This document shows positions 11,578-24,360 of a DNA stretch of 64,000 nucleotides, one piece after another. The notes under the pieces were generated by a model, which did no database searches, had not been told where the DNA came from, and saw nothing but the letters and a program-made list of their open reading frames with translations. The translations under genes and the position numbers were made by a program. Source of the stretch: Mycogone perniciosa (lineage: Eukaryota > Ascomycota > Sordariomycetes > Hypocreales > Hypocreaceae); assembly GCA_025331125.1 (NCBI GenBank), contig JAOALB010000008.1, forward strand, positions 1 through 64,000. Reading direction: 5' to 3'. Position 1 is the stretch's first letter. Each line of letters opens with the position of its first letter.

Positions 11578-12322
11578 TGTTGTTGATCCAGGAGAGACGG
11601 TAAATGGCAGCCGGAAGTGTCAGGCCCAGAAGAGAGGATATGTCTTAGTCGTGTAGCAGGTATAATGTTATGGACTGAATGTCACAAGAGAACACAACAC
11701 AGCCTTTGGATGCTGTATTAGTGGGGTTGTGATGGGAGATTGGCGGGGAGCTTGAGTAGTACTTGTACACTGATATTACCAGCCTCACCAAGACCAACTA
11801 CTGAGTGTTCCTTGTTGTAGTAGTAAGAGAATCCGAGTCTTTAAATGTCTGAATTACAAGGACAACTCGTGACTAATTAGGATTCAGTTGAACAACTTGT
11901 TAGCTTGCTCCTAGATATCAAACCCCCCCTCAGATCTCATCTTCTCGAACAATCCGCAGGCAACCCTTTGCCAGCCTGCGAGGTACGTAATAGGCGTGAG
12001 CCACAGCGGGAGAAGCTCGGGCCCACCAGCCACACCCAACGGGCCACGCCAGACCATGTTTGCCTTGTGGCAGCCATAGGCAGGCAGGCTAAGCTGGCAG
12101 GCTGCTTGGGTGCGTTGCAGCTCGACATCAACTGGGGAAGCTCAGAACTCCTCCACCTTCTCCAATATCTCGACGACACGACAGCATTGACTCAACGACA
12201 GCCACAGCGAACGCCATAACTGGGGTTCTCCTGTGTCATACCTCTGCGAACTCCTTAACCAAGCGGCAGAAACTCAGAGTGTCGAGCCACCTATCTCGCT
12301 GTACCAGCACTTAGAGCCCGCC
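11578..12322. promoter_or_regulatory. Bidirectional promoter region between UBX4-like and PUP3 genes
   Basis: About 745 bp between two divergent start codons, both for ubiquitin-proteasome functions. Plus-strand ORFs here look random. I see no yeast-type proteasome control element (GGTGGCAAA). Confidence 0.5.
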
Positions 12323-13143
12323 ATGGTATGCCCACCTCCGTCCCTCATATGACGATAATCACAGATTCAGGCTAACATTCCCTTCTCTCAGTCGTCTCCC
12401 TTCTCGATCAGTCAGCCTCCCAGCAATCCCCCCAATCGACCATTGTTCAACTAACATGTCCTAGACGGCGGCGCCTGCGTCGCCATGGTCGGCAAGGACT
12501 GCGTCGCCATCGCCTGCGACCTCCGCCTCGGCCTGCAAGCCCTCACCGTCTCCAACAACTTCCCCAAGATCTTCCAGTACGGCGACGTCTTCCTCGGCCT
12601 CACCGGTCTCGCCACCGATGTCAGCACCGTCAGCGACCTCTTCCGCTACAAGGTCAACATGTACCGCCTGCGCGAGGAGCGCGCCATCGCCCCGCGCACC
12701 TTTGCCAACCTTGTCTCCTCCTCGCTCTACGAGCGCCGCTTCGGTCCTTACTTTGTCTCTCCCGTCGTTGCGGGGCTTGATCCCAAGACGGGGAAGCCCT
12801 TCATCTGCGGCTTTGATAGTATTGGCTGTATCGACTTTGCCAAGGACTTTATTGTGTCCGGCACGGCATCGGAGCAGCTGTTTGGCATGTGCGAAGGCCT
12901 GTGGGAGCCGGATTTGGTGCGTCTACAAGCCCCTCCCTTTATTTCACTCTTGCTTTCCGAGTTCTGGCCTGAAGCAAGGTTCTGACTGTCATTTTGTAGG
13001 AGCCTGAGGCGTTGTTCGAGACCATCTCGCAGTCCCTCCTAAACGCCGTGGACCGTGACGCCTTGTCTGGTTGGGGTGCACATGTCTACATCATCGAGAA
13101 GGACAAGGTCACCAAGAGATTACTAAAGGGTAGACAAGACTAA
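12323..13143 (+). CDS. PUP3: 20S proteasome subunit beta-3
   Basis: Exons 12323-12325, 12392-12410, 12465-12916 and 13000-13143 give 205 residues, the same length as yeast Pup3. Exon 1 is just the ATG; exon 2 codes SSPFSI. The core [44 protein letters not shown] and [13 protein letters not shown] is diagnostic. Beta-3 is a non-catalytic subunit of the inner ring: it lacks the N-terminal Thr nucleophile, and none is present here. The microexon start and CTAAC-type branch sites before each acceptor support the model. It lies divergent from a Cdc48-adaptor gene and convergent with the Ca2+-ATPase gene. Confidence 0.95.
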
Positions 13144-13506
13144 AAGCTGCTTATAAAGAGGAGAGATATCTACAAGGATGGGGGCAGATAACAAACAAGG
13201 CGTGTATGCTGTATGAATAGACATTTGGTCAGCGCCCAGGTGGAATAATGAAGTGCAAAAATAGCACAACAATATCATGCCAGTGTCTACGTGTGCACCT
13301 TGAATCTGGCTGAAGCTGCATGAATCATTCATTATTGTTCATTTCCTAGTCATCTATAGAAGCGTGGCCTCAACCCACGCGCATCATGTACCTTGCCCAT
13401 CCATGGAAGCCCAAAAAATAGTAATACATGAGTACTATGATGTAGTATTTTACAGACCTGTAAATCTAGCTTGGGCCGATCATGTGTCCCCCTCTATATC
13501 TTTCAT

Positions 13507-16500
13507 CTATTGCTCTTTCTTGGCCTTGATGGTTTTGGCCGGGGTTTGCTGCATGAAAAATTGCCGCTCAATGTATTTTAGAACCTCATCGAGAAGGCTG
13601 TACACGTCAGTTAGTTTCATCCATATGTAAAAAATAAGGCATTTGTTGGGCGAGAGAGACTTACATGACGGGGGCACTAATGAACACTACCGCCTTCCAT
13701 TCAAGCACGTTCAATGGCAGGATGGCAAACAAGCCCTGAAGCACCGGGGTGTAGAGCAGGGCGAAGTGGAGGGCCATGGACAGCGCAATAGCGTAGACAA
13801 GCATCATGTTCTTCCAAAGGGGAAGAGTGAGCAGCGACTCGCTCGACGACAAAGCGTTCATTGCATTAAACATCTCAATGACGACCAGGATCGACAGCGA
13901 CACGGTCGAGGCAGACTTGGCCATGTTGTTGGAGAACATGTCGCATCCAATCTCGGGAAACTCGGTTGAGCAGTGGTGGAACCGAGAGAGCTGCCTATAG
14001 GTAATCTGTGGTCCCTCTGGGTTATACATAAACCACCAAACGTAGCCAGCGACAGTCGCAAGACCAACGTAGGTGCCGATGATCAAGTACCGCATGAAGA
14101 GCCAACCGCCAATGAGGGGCTCGTCCCTCCTTCGAGGGTGGCGCTTCATGATGCCGTGGTCCGGTGGGTTAAAGGAGAGTGCAGTTGCGGGGAGACCATC
14201 AGTGACAAGATTGACCCAGAGCAGCTGAACGGGAATCAGCGCCTCTGGCAATCCAAGAGCCGCAGTGAGGAAGATGGAGACCACTTCGCCAATGTTGGAG
14301 GAGATCAAGTAGCGAATGAACTGCTGCGTGTTGTTGTAGATGGAGCGGCCTTCCTCGATAGCCACTTCGATGGTGGCGAAATTGCTGTCAGCCAGAACCA
14401 TATCAGCGGCCAGTTTCGCGACGTCTGTTCCAGAACCCATAGCAACACCAATATCGGCTTTTTTCAGGGCAGGGGCATCATTGACGCCGTCACCAGTCAT
14501 GGCGACGACCTCACCAAGGGATTGAAGCAGATCAACTAGTCTGGACTTATGGCCGGGCTCGACACGAGAGAACAGGGATGCTTTCTTAGCAGCCTCGAGT
14601 TGCTCGCTGGGGCTCAGGTTGTCGAATTCGCGACCGGTATAGCTCTTTCCCTTGAGATCCTCATGTTGACCGAAGACACCAATTTGTCGGCAAATACTCT
14701 CAGCCGTGTTGCGGTTATCGCCAGTGATGACAATAACGCGGATGCCTGCCTCCTTGCACTGTCGAATGGATTGCGGTACTTCTGGTCGAGGAGGATCAAG
14801 CATGCCAACCAATCCGAGGAAAGTCATGCCCTTCTCAAGCTGAGCATATTGCTCCGTTGACTTTGCAGACTTGACCAAGGGGTTCTGGGAAACATCGTCG
14901 ATGCTAGCAAGGGCAATGACACGAAGACCACGGTTACCATATTCGACTACTTCTTTGAGCAGCAGATCAGAGAGCTTCGCATTCAGAGGAACTTTGTTGC
15001 CATCCGCACCCAAGAGAGTGTGTGTGCAGCGCTCAAGAATAGACTCGGGGGCTCCCTTGACAAGCAGCTTCTGGGTCTTGCCGCTCTGGACCAAGACGGA
15101 CATGCTCTTTCTATCCCGAGAGAACTCAAAAGTTGAAAGTCGAGGCAGTCGCTTTGCATGTTCCGCACTGGCATAATCACCGCAATCTTCAAGGGGAGTC
15201 CCAGTTGGGGCGCAAGGCCCAAGCTTCTCAGCAAGCACCCTCAAAGCTCCTTCGGTCGATTCACCTACACTTGAGAAAGCGCCGCTTCGCGAATCATAGG
15301 CCAATTTGGCGTCATTGCATAGAGCTGCAACTTCAGCCATTTGACGAATGGTGGAGGAAGATGAAACAAGATTGGTAACAATTTTGCCATTGCGCCTGAT
15401 GTCACCCTTGGGAGCATAGGTTGTGCCCTCAACATCAAGCTCCGTCAAGTCGGTGCCCTTTTCATCGATATAGACGACTTTGTTGACACTCATTTGGTTG
15501 GTGGTGAGAGTGCCTGTCTTGTCAGAGCAGATGACACTGCAGCTTCCTAGAGTTTCGACCGAGGGCAAGCTCCGAACAACAGCATTCTTGGCCGCCATCT
15601 TCCGGGTGCCAAGCGCCAGACAAGTGGTAATAACAACAGCGAGACCTTCGGGGATTGCAGCCACGCCAAGTGAGACAGCAATCTTGAGATAGTAAATGGC
15701 ACCCTTGGTCATGCTACCATGGCTTGGGTCATTGAAGTTAGGGATGTTGATTAGCCAGACCAGAATGCAGATGACAGTGATGACCTTGGCCAAGCTATCG
15801 CCGAAATCGTTGAGTTTTTGTTTCAGGGGGGTAGGCTCGGAGATCTGAGCGGTGATGCTCTCGTGGATGTCTCCAATCGCAGTGTTGGATCCCGTCAAGA
15901 CAACAACCGCTTTGGCTCGTCCCGTAACAACAGTGGTTCCGGAGAAGAGCATATTGATCTGATCTTGCAAAACAGCCTTGTCGTCGTTGACTACCGTCGT
16001 ACAATCCTTGCCGACACTTGCACTTTCTCCGGTGAGGATAGCCTGGTCCACAGCAAAACTGTTGCTCTCGATGGCGATAATGCGGCAGTCGGCGGGAATG
16101 CGAGCTCCAACGGAAACAGATACAATGTCACCAGGGACAAGTTCGTCAGCCTTAACGCGGGAAACATGGCCGCCATTGCGCACCACATTGGCTTCGTTTG
16201 CAGAGTATTCTTGCAACGCGGCGATGGCCTTCTCAGCGCTGCTTTCTTGGGAGACACCGACAACGGCATTGAGGATGAGGATGGTAAGAATCTACAAGGC
16301 GATTTAGTTAGCAGCCGTATCGGATGTTAATATGGGGAGTTGGTGCAAGTCAGACTCACCACGGCAGGGTCGACAAACGCGCTCCAGCCGCCTTCGTCTT
16401 CGAAGAGAGCCAGGACGAAGGAGACGGCAGCAGAACCGAGCAGAATAATAACCAACTGGTCCTTGAATTGCTCGAGAATGAGCTCCCACAAAGGGGTAGG

Positions 16501-16712
16501 GGGTTCTTCGGGGATAGCTGCAATACGATTAGTACCACCAATCTTGATTGCGCGGGGCAAAAGCCGGGATGGAGGGGCATGGCGGTTTGCGTACCATTGC
16601 GGCCGTGTTTTTGCCTCAGATCACGGACTTGGCTATCGGTCAATCCAGCGTGCTCGTCGACCTTGAAGTTGGTGAGCACCTTCTGGATGGGAAGAGCGTA
16701 GGCGTTGTCCAT
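13507..16712 (-). CDS. NCA1: P-IIA (SERCA-type) calcium-transporting ATPase
   Basis: Exons complement 16595-16712, 16360-16517, 13665-16291 and 13507-13597 give 997 residues, the usual SERCA length. Order of features: N-terminal cytosolic segment ([18 protein letters not shown]), M1-M2, actuator loop with LTGES, M4 with the Ca2+-binding [10 protein letters not shown], phosphorylation site CSDKTGTLT near residue 347, nucleotide-binding VKGAPE, hinge [21 protein letters not shown], then M5-M10 with NIGEVVSIF and [20 protein letters not shown]. It pumps Ca2+ from cytosol into the ER or other secretory compartments. The start at MDNAYALP fits the family; an upstream in-frame ATG at 16781 would only add a non-conserved extension. 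The last short exon codes a lysine-rich tail ending KAKKEQ. Confidence 0.95.
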
Positions 16713-17938
16713 GATGGCGGATTGCGCCGAGAACGGCTCTGTTGCGACAACAGGGCCCAGCGCACTTGGTGATACAAGCACTGAAGTGACGGAGATGCGG
16801 CGGCCAATACGATGGAGGGGAAATGGGAAAGGGAGAAAAAGAGAGAAAATTGCAATGTCTGTCAGGAGGGGAAAGGGAATGGTTAGCGGCGCAGCGTGAA
16901 CATGACAGATTTGTCAGATCTCGCAGGGAGAAACTTCAACGTGTCGTTTTTGTCAAAGAGGCGGAGGACCTGCGCTTCTTCCGCGAGCCCCATCTCTTGG
17001 CCGTCTGTGGTTAGTCCCAGGGCCATCTGCAGGACCACACAGCGGGTGCTTGAATAGCGGGTTCTAGTGAGTTTTAGCAATGCATTCACTGGCTGTTTTG
17101 GGGTCCAGTGACGTGGAGGCGCCCCATGACACGCTCAGCACTGCCACAGCGCACCACCCGCGGAAAGCAGCGATCAGCCATCCACTTAGATCATGGCCCC
17201 ATGTACTCCGTACTCCGTACGAAGTACTTCGTACATGCTAAAGCACCTCGCATGGCCGGGAATTTTTCGGCTGAAACCTCCGAATCGGATTGTGACATTG
17301 CGGCTCTCGCTGCCGGACCCTCGGCCTCTATGGAGTATCTCCATAGACTGACTATACCTCACACGTTGTGGAAAATCTCTCTAATCCCTTCTCTGGAAAA
17401 TACAGACGGTTCCGTTCATGAGAGTGCCAGGGCGATGCAATCGTGACTCTGTGCTCTTATCATCTGTCCACCAACCTCATCCCGTGACATTGCCTACCCC
17501 CTACCCTCCGTCCTACCTACAGTTAAACAGGTCTAAGTCATCCAGTATCACCCTCTTCGCGACACAGATGCGGAAATGGAAAATCACGACCGAATCGAGT
17601 CTAGCAACACCACATCTGGGCTCCACGGTATCTTCATCCAGCTCCTGCCTGATGTACAGTCCATGCAAGAGGCAAGAGGGAAGGCCAGGTGATTTTTGGT
17701 TGTTCCTGGCGACCTGACTACCAAATGCTGTGGTCTTGTTTTTTTCCCTTGACTAGTATATCGTCTTCTCCTTCGCATGAGGGATTGTCGGTTTCTGTTA
17801 CATTGTTCCATCTTCATGCCCCTCAGTTCGCCATGTGTTGGCTCTGAGTCCTTCCTTTCCAGCTGCTCTTTTTGTGTCTTGGAACCAATTTTGCATCTTC
17901 TTTTTTTGGGCCTTTCTCTTTTTGGCCTTCATTCGAGA
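16713..17938. other. Divergent promoter region of Ca2+-ATPase and RhoGEF
   Basis: About 1.2 kb between divergent starts. A striking palindromic compound of the dispersed motif lies at 17202-17236. The part just before the RhoGEF ATG is T/C-rich, as in fungal promoters. Confidence 0.5.
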
Positions 17939-20900
17939 ATGGATCTTGTCGATTCGTCATCTTCTTCCCAGCATAGCTCTATCCATACCTCTCGACGCTC
18001 CAGTTGGGCTGCTATTGTGCAGAACTTTCAGGAGGCATGTGACGATCTCGAAGATGTGGACTTCATGGAACTTGACCACGTCGATATCGCTTTGAAACTG
18101 AACAACCTCCACATCGAGAGCATCGACGTCCCTGGAGCAGGGGAAAGCATAGATATCGAAGGCTACCACGTCAAAGTTGATAGCTCGTCCCACGACACTG
18201 GCATTTCTCTAAGTCAGATGTCCATTGATCCTTGTAGTGAACCAATACAGGAGCTGTCGAAACAAGAGGATCTCGAACCATCGGGTCCGTTTCACAAATG
18301 GATGAGGACGATACATCGCCGAGCAAAGCAACGGCCAGCCCTGTCAACTACCAACTGCACCCTGCAATTGGGCTCTCATTCTGAGTTTGAGGGACCTGAA
18401 ACTGTTTGGAGAAGATCTCGTCATCGGAAATCATCTTCTGGGTCCTCGTTTCGGTTTGTTTCGGCGGTTCGAAGTGCTAGTGCCAGCCTCGCCAGTGTCA
18501 GTGCTGTGACACGGTCTCGAAGGAATACTACTCGTTCACAATGTTTCTCACCAACGGACCGAAGTAGCAGAGCTTCGGGCCCTAGGGCATCTGAGGATAG
18601 CGGCATCCTGGAGACCCAGGTGTTGGCGGACGCCGCTGCTACAGAGCGCTCTCTAAGGCGACGAAAGGTCTTAGAGGAACTCATCAGCACGGAGGAAGCA
18701 TACATTGGTGATGTCCGCTTTCTAATGAACGTCAGTTGGGTCCTGTCCTCTAATGATATGGTTCGTCACTGAAGAACAAAAATCAGGTTTATGTCACCAT
18801 CCTGGCTGCGTTGCCTTCGCTTTGCGTGGGATTGAGGTCCTCCATCAATAGGAACCTGACAGAAATTGTTGAGCTTCACGAAGAGATTCTTGGTGAATTA
18901 CACAGAGTAGTACCGCACTCCGAGTATACTCAAATAGACGTTTCCTCGTCGCTGGCCATTCCACATGACCAGAATCAACGCCATGGATACGGCCACCGCC
19001 GATGGGCTAGTCTCAGTGCCGTACCAGAACATGATATGGGAGTGGAATGGCTTCAGAGAGTCCCTGGAATGCTGGCAGATCCACAAGTGGTAGCAGAGGT
19101 CTCCAAGGTCTTTGGAAAAAAGGTATCCCTTAGGACATGACCTTCGGATTTACAAAAACTGCAACTCTGACGCGTCATACAGATAAATCGGTTCTTCATA
19201 TACGAGGAGTATGGGGCAACGTACGAGATGATGATCAAGGATATTGCTTCAGCACAACAGTTCATACCAGATTGGGAGACATATCAAAAAGGCCTGGAAG
19301 CTTTAGCAGTGACTCTCGGGTCCGCCAAGATCAATGAGGATGGGGCCAAGAAGGCCTTGACAACCAACGATTTGCTTGTAAAGGTGTGCAATCATACCGA
19401 GTTCTGTGGAAAGGAAACACACTGATGTCTCCCCCAACAGCCTATACAGAGAGTTTGCAAATACCCACTATTATTCTCTGAGCTTCTCAAATACACACCT
19501 GTGTCCGACTGCCCAAATTCCCATATGGAAGTCGACAGTACTCTCACAAGGCTCCGTGAAGCAACGGCTGAGATCAACCGGGCATCTGATGATGTGCGGA
19601 TGAAGGAAACGCTGGAGAAGACATGGCTTTTGCAAGACCGGCTAGCATTTTCCGACAGGGTAAGATGTGCGCGGATTTGTTTGGAACAAAAGCTTACATA
19701 TCCCGCTACTATAGAAACTCGACGCATTTTCCAAGAAGCAAATACGATCCTTTGGGCACATTCGTCTCTGTGGCACACTTCATGTGTGCTGGCAAACCAA
19801 GAAGGGAGTCGACGGGCAATACTTGATTTGTTTACTCTACCGAGATGTTCTTTGCCTCGCCTCTGCCTGCAAGATTGAGCCGATATATACCATTCTGGCC
19901 TGTATCAATGCCAATGAAATTAAAATGGAAAATGTTGACAACGGGCGAGGTAAGCAAAACCGTCCTGGAAATGGCAGAAGACTCCCTTCTGACAAAAGAG
20001 CTAGGGCTACAATGTCACACTGCGCCGTTCTCCTGGAAAGTGGTGTTTGAATGCGACCATCAATTATACGAGTTGATCATGACAGCTTGCACACTCAAGG
20101 AAGAAATGGAATGGCGGACAAGATTGGCTGGACCAGACAAGGAGGACCGGGAGCCAATACGTTCCGACATATTCAGCTCACTCTACCTAGACATAAAAAG
20201 CATGGGCACCGTTTTTGGAAAGCCAGGTTAGCACTTGTCGTTGAGCCAGATGAGGTTGCATATCTCTGACAAGGTCACAGGCACTATTGCACGACGCATG
20301 TCGATACACCGAGCCACTACGGTCGGGCCAAAATCGCCGCTGTGTCAGGTCGTGCTAAAGAATACAACCCTCGTGCGAGATGCTCCGAATAACGCTTCTG
20401 CCGCATTGACAATCAATCGTTCACAATCTTTGTTAACGACAAATCGTGTACCCGTGCTTGCCCCAGCCCGGAGTGAACGAGCCCGATTGGAAGCTCTCCT
20501 AGCGGACGTTTGGAGCAGGGAGATCCTCCCATTTCCTGGCATGACAACAATATCGCGAGGCGAGCATCTCGTCCGAAGTTCGGCGTCGGTCATAAGGAAG
20601 CTCAGTGTAGCGAGTATTGCAAGTTCCTTTACCAAGAGGTCGGGTAGCCTCACACAGCGAACTAGGGCCTGTGAGCATGGTAGCCTGGGCGAGACCTTCA
20701 AACGCTGTGATAGCAGAAGTGTCATGGATGTGGCACCAGTGGACTACATGGATATTGATGAAGAGCCAACCAGGAAAGCAAAGAGGCAGCGAACTGAACA
20801 GAGTGTCAATGATACTTGTGAAGATACAGGGACGTATGGAACCGTTCGTCGAATGGTGCGAAAAGAAGCATCTCTCCCAGAGCCCGGTAGAGTTGAACAT

Positions 20901-21122
20901 CCGCCGGCGCCTGTGGTACGAGCAAAATCGACCAGTATTCTGCTACCGAGACGATCTTCAAGCTTCCAAAAAACAGCTTCGCCGTTACCGGAAGTGGAGA
21001 AAGCACGTAAATCGTCAATTGAGAGGGTCCGGAGCCTCAGTTTATGGTCCAGGGTCGGTGGAACAAAGAATGAAGGGGGTAGCGGTCTCAGAAAGCTGTT
21101 TTCAATAGGCAGGGATTTTTGA
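17939..21122 (+). CDS. Rho guanine-nucleotide exchange factor (DH-PH)
   Basis: Seven exons (17939-18730, 18787-19122, 19183-19383, 19441-19659, 19715-19949, 20005-20226, 20281-21122), 948 residues, all phases consistent. The N-terminal 240 residues are Ser-rich and low in conservation. The DH domain runs from about 240 (RRKVLEELISTEEAYIGDV) to about 515, with the conserved KPIQRVCKYPLLFSELLKYTP helix; an insert of about 45 residues sits between its first and second thirds. A PH-like region at about 520-665 follows (VSW-type core PFSWKVVFECDHQLYELI). The tail is Arg/Ser-rich and probably disordered. The protein should activate a Rho-type GTPase in polarity or wall signalling; which one cannot be read from sequence. 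The frame is open upstream to an ATG at 17777, but that stretch is T/C-rich and looks like 5' UTR. Confidence 0.88.
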
Positions 21123-22077
21123 TGAAGAGTTGGATTCCTCCCATATGGACGTGTGGGCAAAGAAGTAGCTCGCTCTTTCGGCTATAGCAGACTTAGATGG
21201 TAAGAGACGGCAGACAAGTATATCATTCTTAAATACGAATCGTATTTTATTCCTAGCCTTTGGGCTCTATATAAAACGTCGAGGACTGTGATGACGAGCA
21301 AGATGTGCCAAGAATGCCGGGTCGGTATCTAAAACGGGTCTGGCCGATCGATGCATTCATTGCATGACGTAGGCCCTACCCTTCGTACAAGTGGTGATAA
21401 TAATTTGACAGCCAGCCAATGCTCACAATTAATTCTTGGTGGGTCATAACTACGTAAGTACGAAGTATGTACTTCGTATGTAAGTATATATGTATGTACT
21501 TCGTATGTACGTATATATGTATGTACGTATATATGTACATAAGGTAGATACATACCGAGTCGTGTGGGTGTGCCTGATCTTCTGATCCTCTGATCTTCGC
21601 ACAGTTGGACGGCCAAATATCGTCATACAATTGATGCGCTATACCGGATACTGTGTCCCATGAGGTCATAACGTACCGTCTAGGGTCCTTCATGTGGAGT
21701 TTCTGTGTCAATAACGTGCGAAGCAAAAGTGGAAGCTATGATGCGGTACAGTTGCTGTTTTCACAGTGTCTGCACGCCACGATGACGTAGTTGGTGATGA
21801 GCTCCCCTCTTTCCAGCTTTCCAGAGCTCCCTTTAAGGTTGCACCTTTTCCTCTTCCATTCATTATTTCAGGAATAAATAGATACCCTCGCTCCCCATAC
21901 GGAGTCAACTTGATCCTTCACTTCTACACTTCTACATCTTTGACCATAATATACTACTACTATCGTCTTCGACTTCAATAACGACCTGACCTATCAGCGA
22001 TACACGATCACGCGACACACGCCCATCAAGCAATCCACTTAAGACAGATCCCATTCTCATACCAGACCACCGCCAAA
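21123..22077. other. Gap with TATGTACGTA-type repeats
   Basis: No gene seen. It holds the imperfect tandem repeat at 21440-21545 and the promoter of the next gene, with a CCCCT stress-element-like pentamer at 21804-21808. Confidence 0.5.
21440..21545. repeat. Imperfect tandem repeat of TATGTACGTATA-type units
   Basis: Alternating units built from TATGTAC, GTATATATGTA and ACTTCGTATGTA run for about 100 bp. They overlap copies of the dispersed TACTTCGTA motif. Confidence 0.7.
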
Positions 22078-22565
22078 ATGACTCGCGGAGAATCCACCCA
22101 GTCCAAGGTTCACTTCAAGGGCAGGCAGGATGACTTCCTCGTCTTTGTGGACGATGTCAACACGTACAAGAAGTGGAAGAGTGACAAGAGCATTCCGATC
22201 GCCCACTTCATCTCAAGCTTCCAGATCTTCCTCACGCATAGGCAAGTGAAACAAATACAACGCCTAAGGGGATTGGTTGGTGATTCGAGTGCACCGCGGC
22301 TAATACATGCTATATAGACAAGGCACCCAAGGAACATTTGACGAGGCCTCAAAGGCCTCGCTGGCAGCCGAGTTCGACACGGAAAACGCAGACGAGGTTG
22401 TTGAAAGGATCTTGCAGGAGGGCGCCATGCAGAACATGGAGGTGAGCTGAAGGCCCTTACCAGCCCGCCGTTGATCGATAATTGATCACTAACACAACCA
22501 ATTGATAGATGCCTGGCCGCCAAGGTGTCACAAATGAGTCAATGAGCTCTATGAGGGTTAAATAG
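22078..22565 (+). CDS. RTC3: Rtc3-like protein with SBDS N-terminal fold
   Basis: Exons 22078-22241, 22318-22441 and 22509-22565 give 114 residues. The sequence KVHFKGRQDDFLVFVDDV, then IAHFISSFQIFLTH, then RQGTQGTFDEASKASL matches the single-domain SBDS-like family typified by yeast Rtc3 (YHR087W), a small RNA-metabolism-related cytosolic protein. The first intron uses a GC donor (AG|GCAAGT). The nearby GTGAAAC donor would give a frame that runs into a stop, so the GC-AG intron is required. The last exon codes MPGRQGVTNESMSSMRVK. A CCCCT element upstream would fit the stress induction known for the yeast gene, but that is inference. Confidence 0.88.
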
Positions 22566-23798
22566 GGGAAGATGAAGCGTTCATGTCCAGGCTTCCGTTT
22601 GTACTTCTGATCCCGTTAGAACAACGGCAAGAAGAAGAGGGCTTCTGAATGTGTTTGGCTGTGTGACGAGGCAGTCCAATTCGGTTACCATGATGACCAC
22701 AGTTGAGCCTGAGCCTCAAGGTCCAAATGACCGACCATAGCGTTGCTTTTCTCCCTGTGCAGTATTAAAATATTTACTAGCTTAGGGAATAATCAAGCAT
22801 TGTGTCCTCTAAACACATTCATGGCATAGAGACTCGTGGAGACTGAATGTTTTACTTGTTGGGTCACGATGTAGCCAGATCTTGAGTCCCAAACGGCTGC
22901 CCACACTTCGTGGTACCTATATATCTAATACTTGAAGGAGAATGGTATATCCAGTCCAACGAACAGCGAATGCGGGGCCGAGGGGCGGAGCCGGATGATG
23001 GTTTCAGCCAGGGGGGTGAGGCAACAGAGTTTTGGGCTCCTTTTCCCTTCGTTGCGTGTATGTCTCGAAGCATGACGTCTGACATGTCTGAAACATGGGA
23101 TGAGACTACACAGTATGTACTCACATGAAGGGAAGATGTTGGGCAAAACCCACTGGTAGACTCGACTCGGTCGAGGATTATGCGGTGCTCTATCAACATG
23201 TACTACTACCTCAGCGGTAGAAAGGGCTATATCCCAGGCAGAAACGTGCCAAGGCGGCTTTTCAATACTCGCCGGTTCTTCTACATACCCGAAACGTCCA
23301 CCATCTCCATCACACCTCCACCGGCGGTCTCACCTCGAGCAGGCCGTTCCGGTGAGCCTGGAGGCTGTGTGCTACCTCCTCCCCCTCATCCCTCTAGCCT
23401 GGAAAATGCTTGGGGGGTATCATCATCAAATACTTACCTGCTACCTGGCCAATTGGTATTCTGCTCCTCATGAGCTCTGCTTGCCAGGTGTAGTCCTGAT
23501 AGAAAAAAGAAAAAAGAAGCAAATATCGTACCAAAAATAATGCAACCACGAAAAACGCCAATGCTTGATGCAGAGAATACAATAGAATAATAAGAAGACA
23601 CTGGCGAAAAAAAGTAAAGAAAGTTGATCTCTCTTGAGTCTGCTGTGGAGGCTTTTCTCCTCTCGTCTGGCTCCAGTATACATACACTCAGCCCTTAATT
23701 ACGCCGCACTCGCATGGTGAGATCTGTAGAGGTGTGTGTGGACAATACTCGAGGAAAACTGGACTGCGCGAGCATCGCCGCATGATGACGCTCGTTCT
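22566..23798. other. Convergent 3' gap, no gene seen
   Basis: About 1.2 kb between two convergent genes; short ORFs only, with no recognisable domains. Confidence 0.5.
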
Positions 23799-24360
23799 TT
23801 AGACGTTGCCGCCAGATTTAGTTCGTTGGGGCAAGGTCCAAGGCTTTGCGCAGACAATCTACATTCCACGCCGTCAGTGATGATGTAATAAGCTATGCTC
23901 ATCATGGGGAAACCAACCTCGCCCTCGCTGTACGCCCAAAAATAGACACCCATACCGATCATGTAATAGATTGCTGGGTTGGTAGATTGATACATGAGAA
24001 TCGAAGTAAGAGTGGTGAGAGGAAGAAAAGCCAGTCGGAACTCGATAGACCGATGGATGCTGGTTCCGGCAATGAAGGGTAGTGGCCATTCAAGAGCAAT
24101 CATACCCAACCCGAAGATGAGGTTGAGGATCTGAAGAATGGGAATGGGGCGGACAGCAGCATCCAGCGACCTGGTGAGGAAATCCCAGAAAATCTTGGGC
24201 CAGAAGAACCCCTCGATAGCTGCACCAATTTGATCTATGAAACTGTTAGCCCAACCACTCACGAGTACACTGGGGGATACTGCTTTTGCAGATTGAACTT
24301 ACAGGTGGCGGCGGTAAGCATGATGAGGCGAGCCCAGTGGTTCTTGATGAGTCTTCCCAT
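23799..24360 (-). CDS. Conserved small multi-pass membrane protein (DUF7727-like)
   Basis: Exons complement 24303-24360, 23918-24234 and 23799-23858 give 144 residues. Both introns have GT..AG ends and the second a CTGAC branch. The N-terminus MGRLIKNHWARLIMLTAAT continues as YQIGAAIEGFFWPKIFWDF across the first splice. Four hydrophobic helices follow (around FLTRSLDAAV, ILNLIFGLGMIALEWPLPF, LAFLPLTTLTSILMY, YYMIGMGVYFWAYSEGE), and the tail IVCAKPWTLPQRTK is polar. The start MGRLIKNHWARLI is strongly conserved in ascomycete proteins of unknown function, as I recall them; the DUF number is from memory. Location and role are unknown. Confidence 0.82.

Noticed and set aside
16713..16781. Longer N-terminus for the Ca2+-ATPase starting at 16781
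   Set aside because: SERCA proteins start near MDNAYALP; the extension is not conserved in the family as I know it.
17777..17938. Upstream in-frame ATG as start of the RhoGEF
   Set aside because: The extra 54 residues come from T/C-rich sequence typical of a fungal 5' leader and give an odd hydrophobic, Cys/Phe-rich N-terminus. The ATG at 17939 is preferred.
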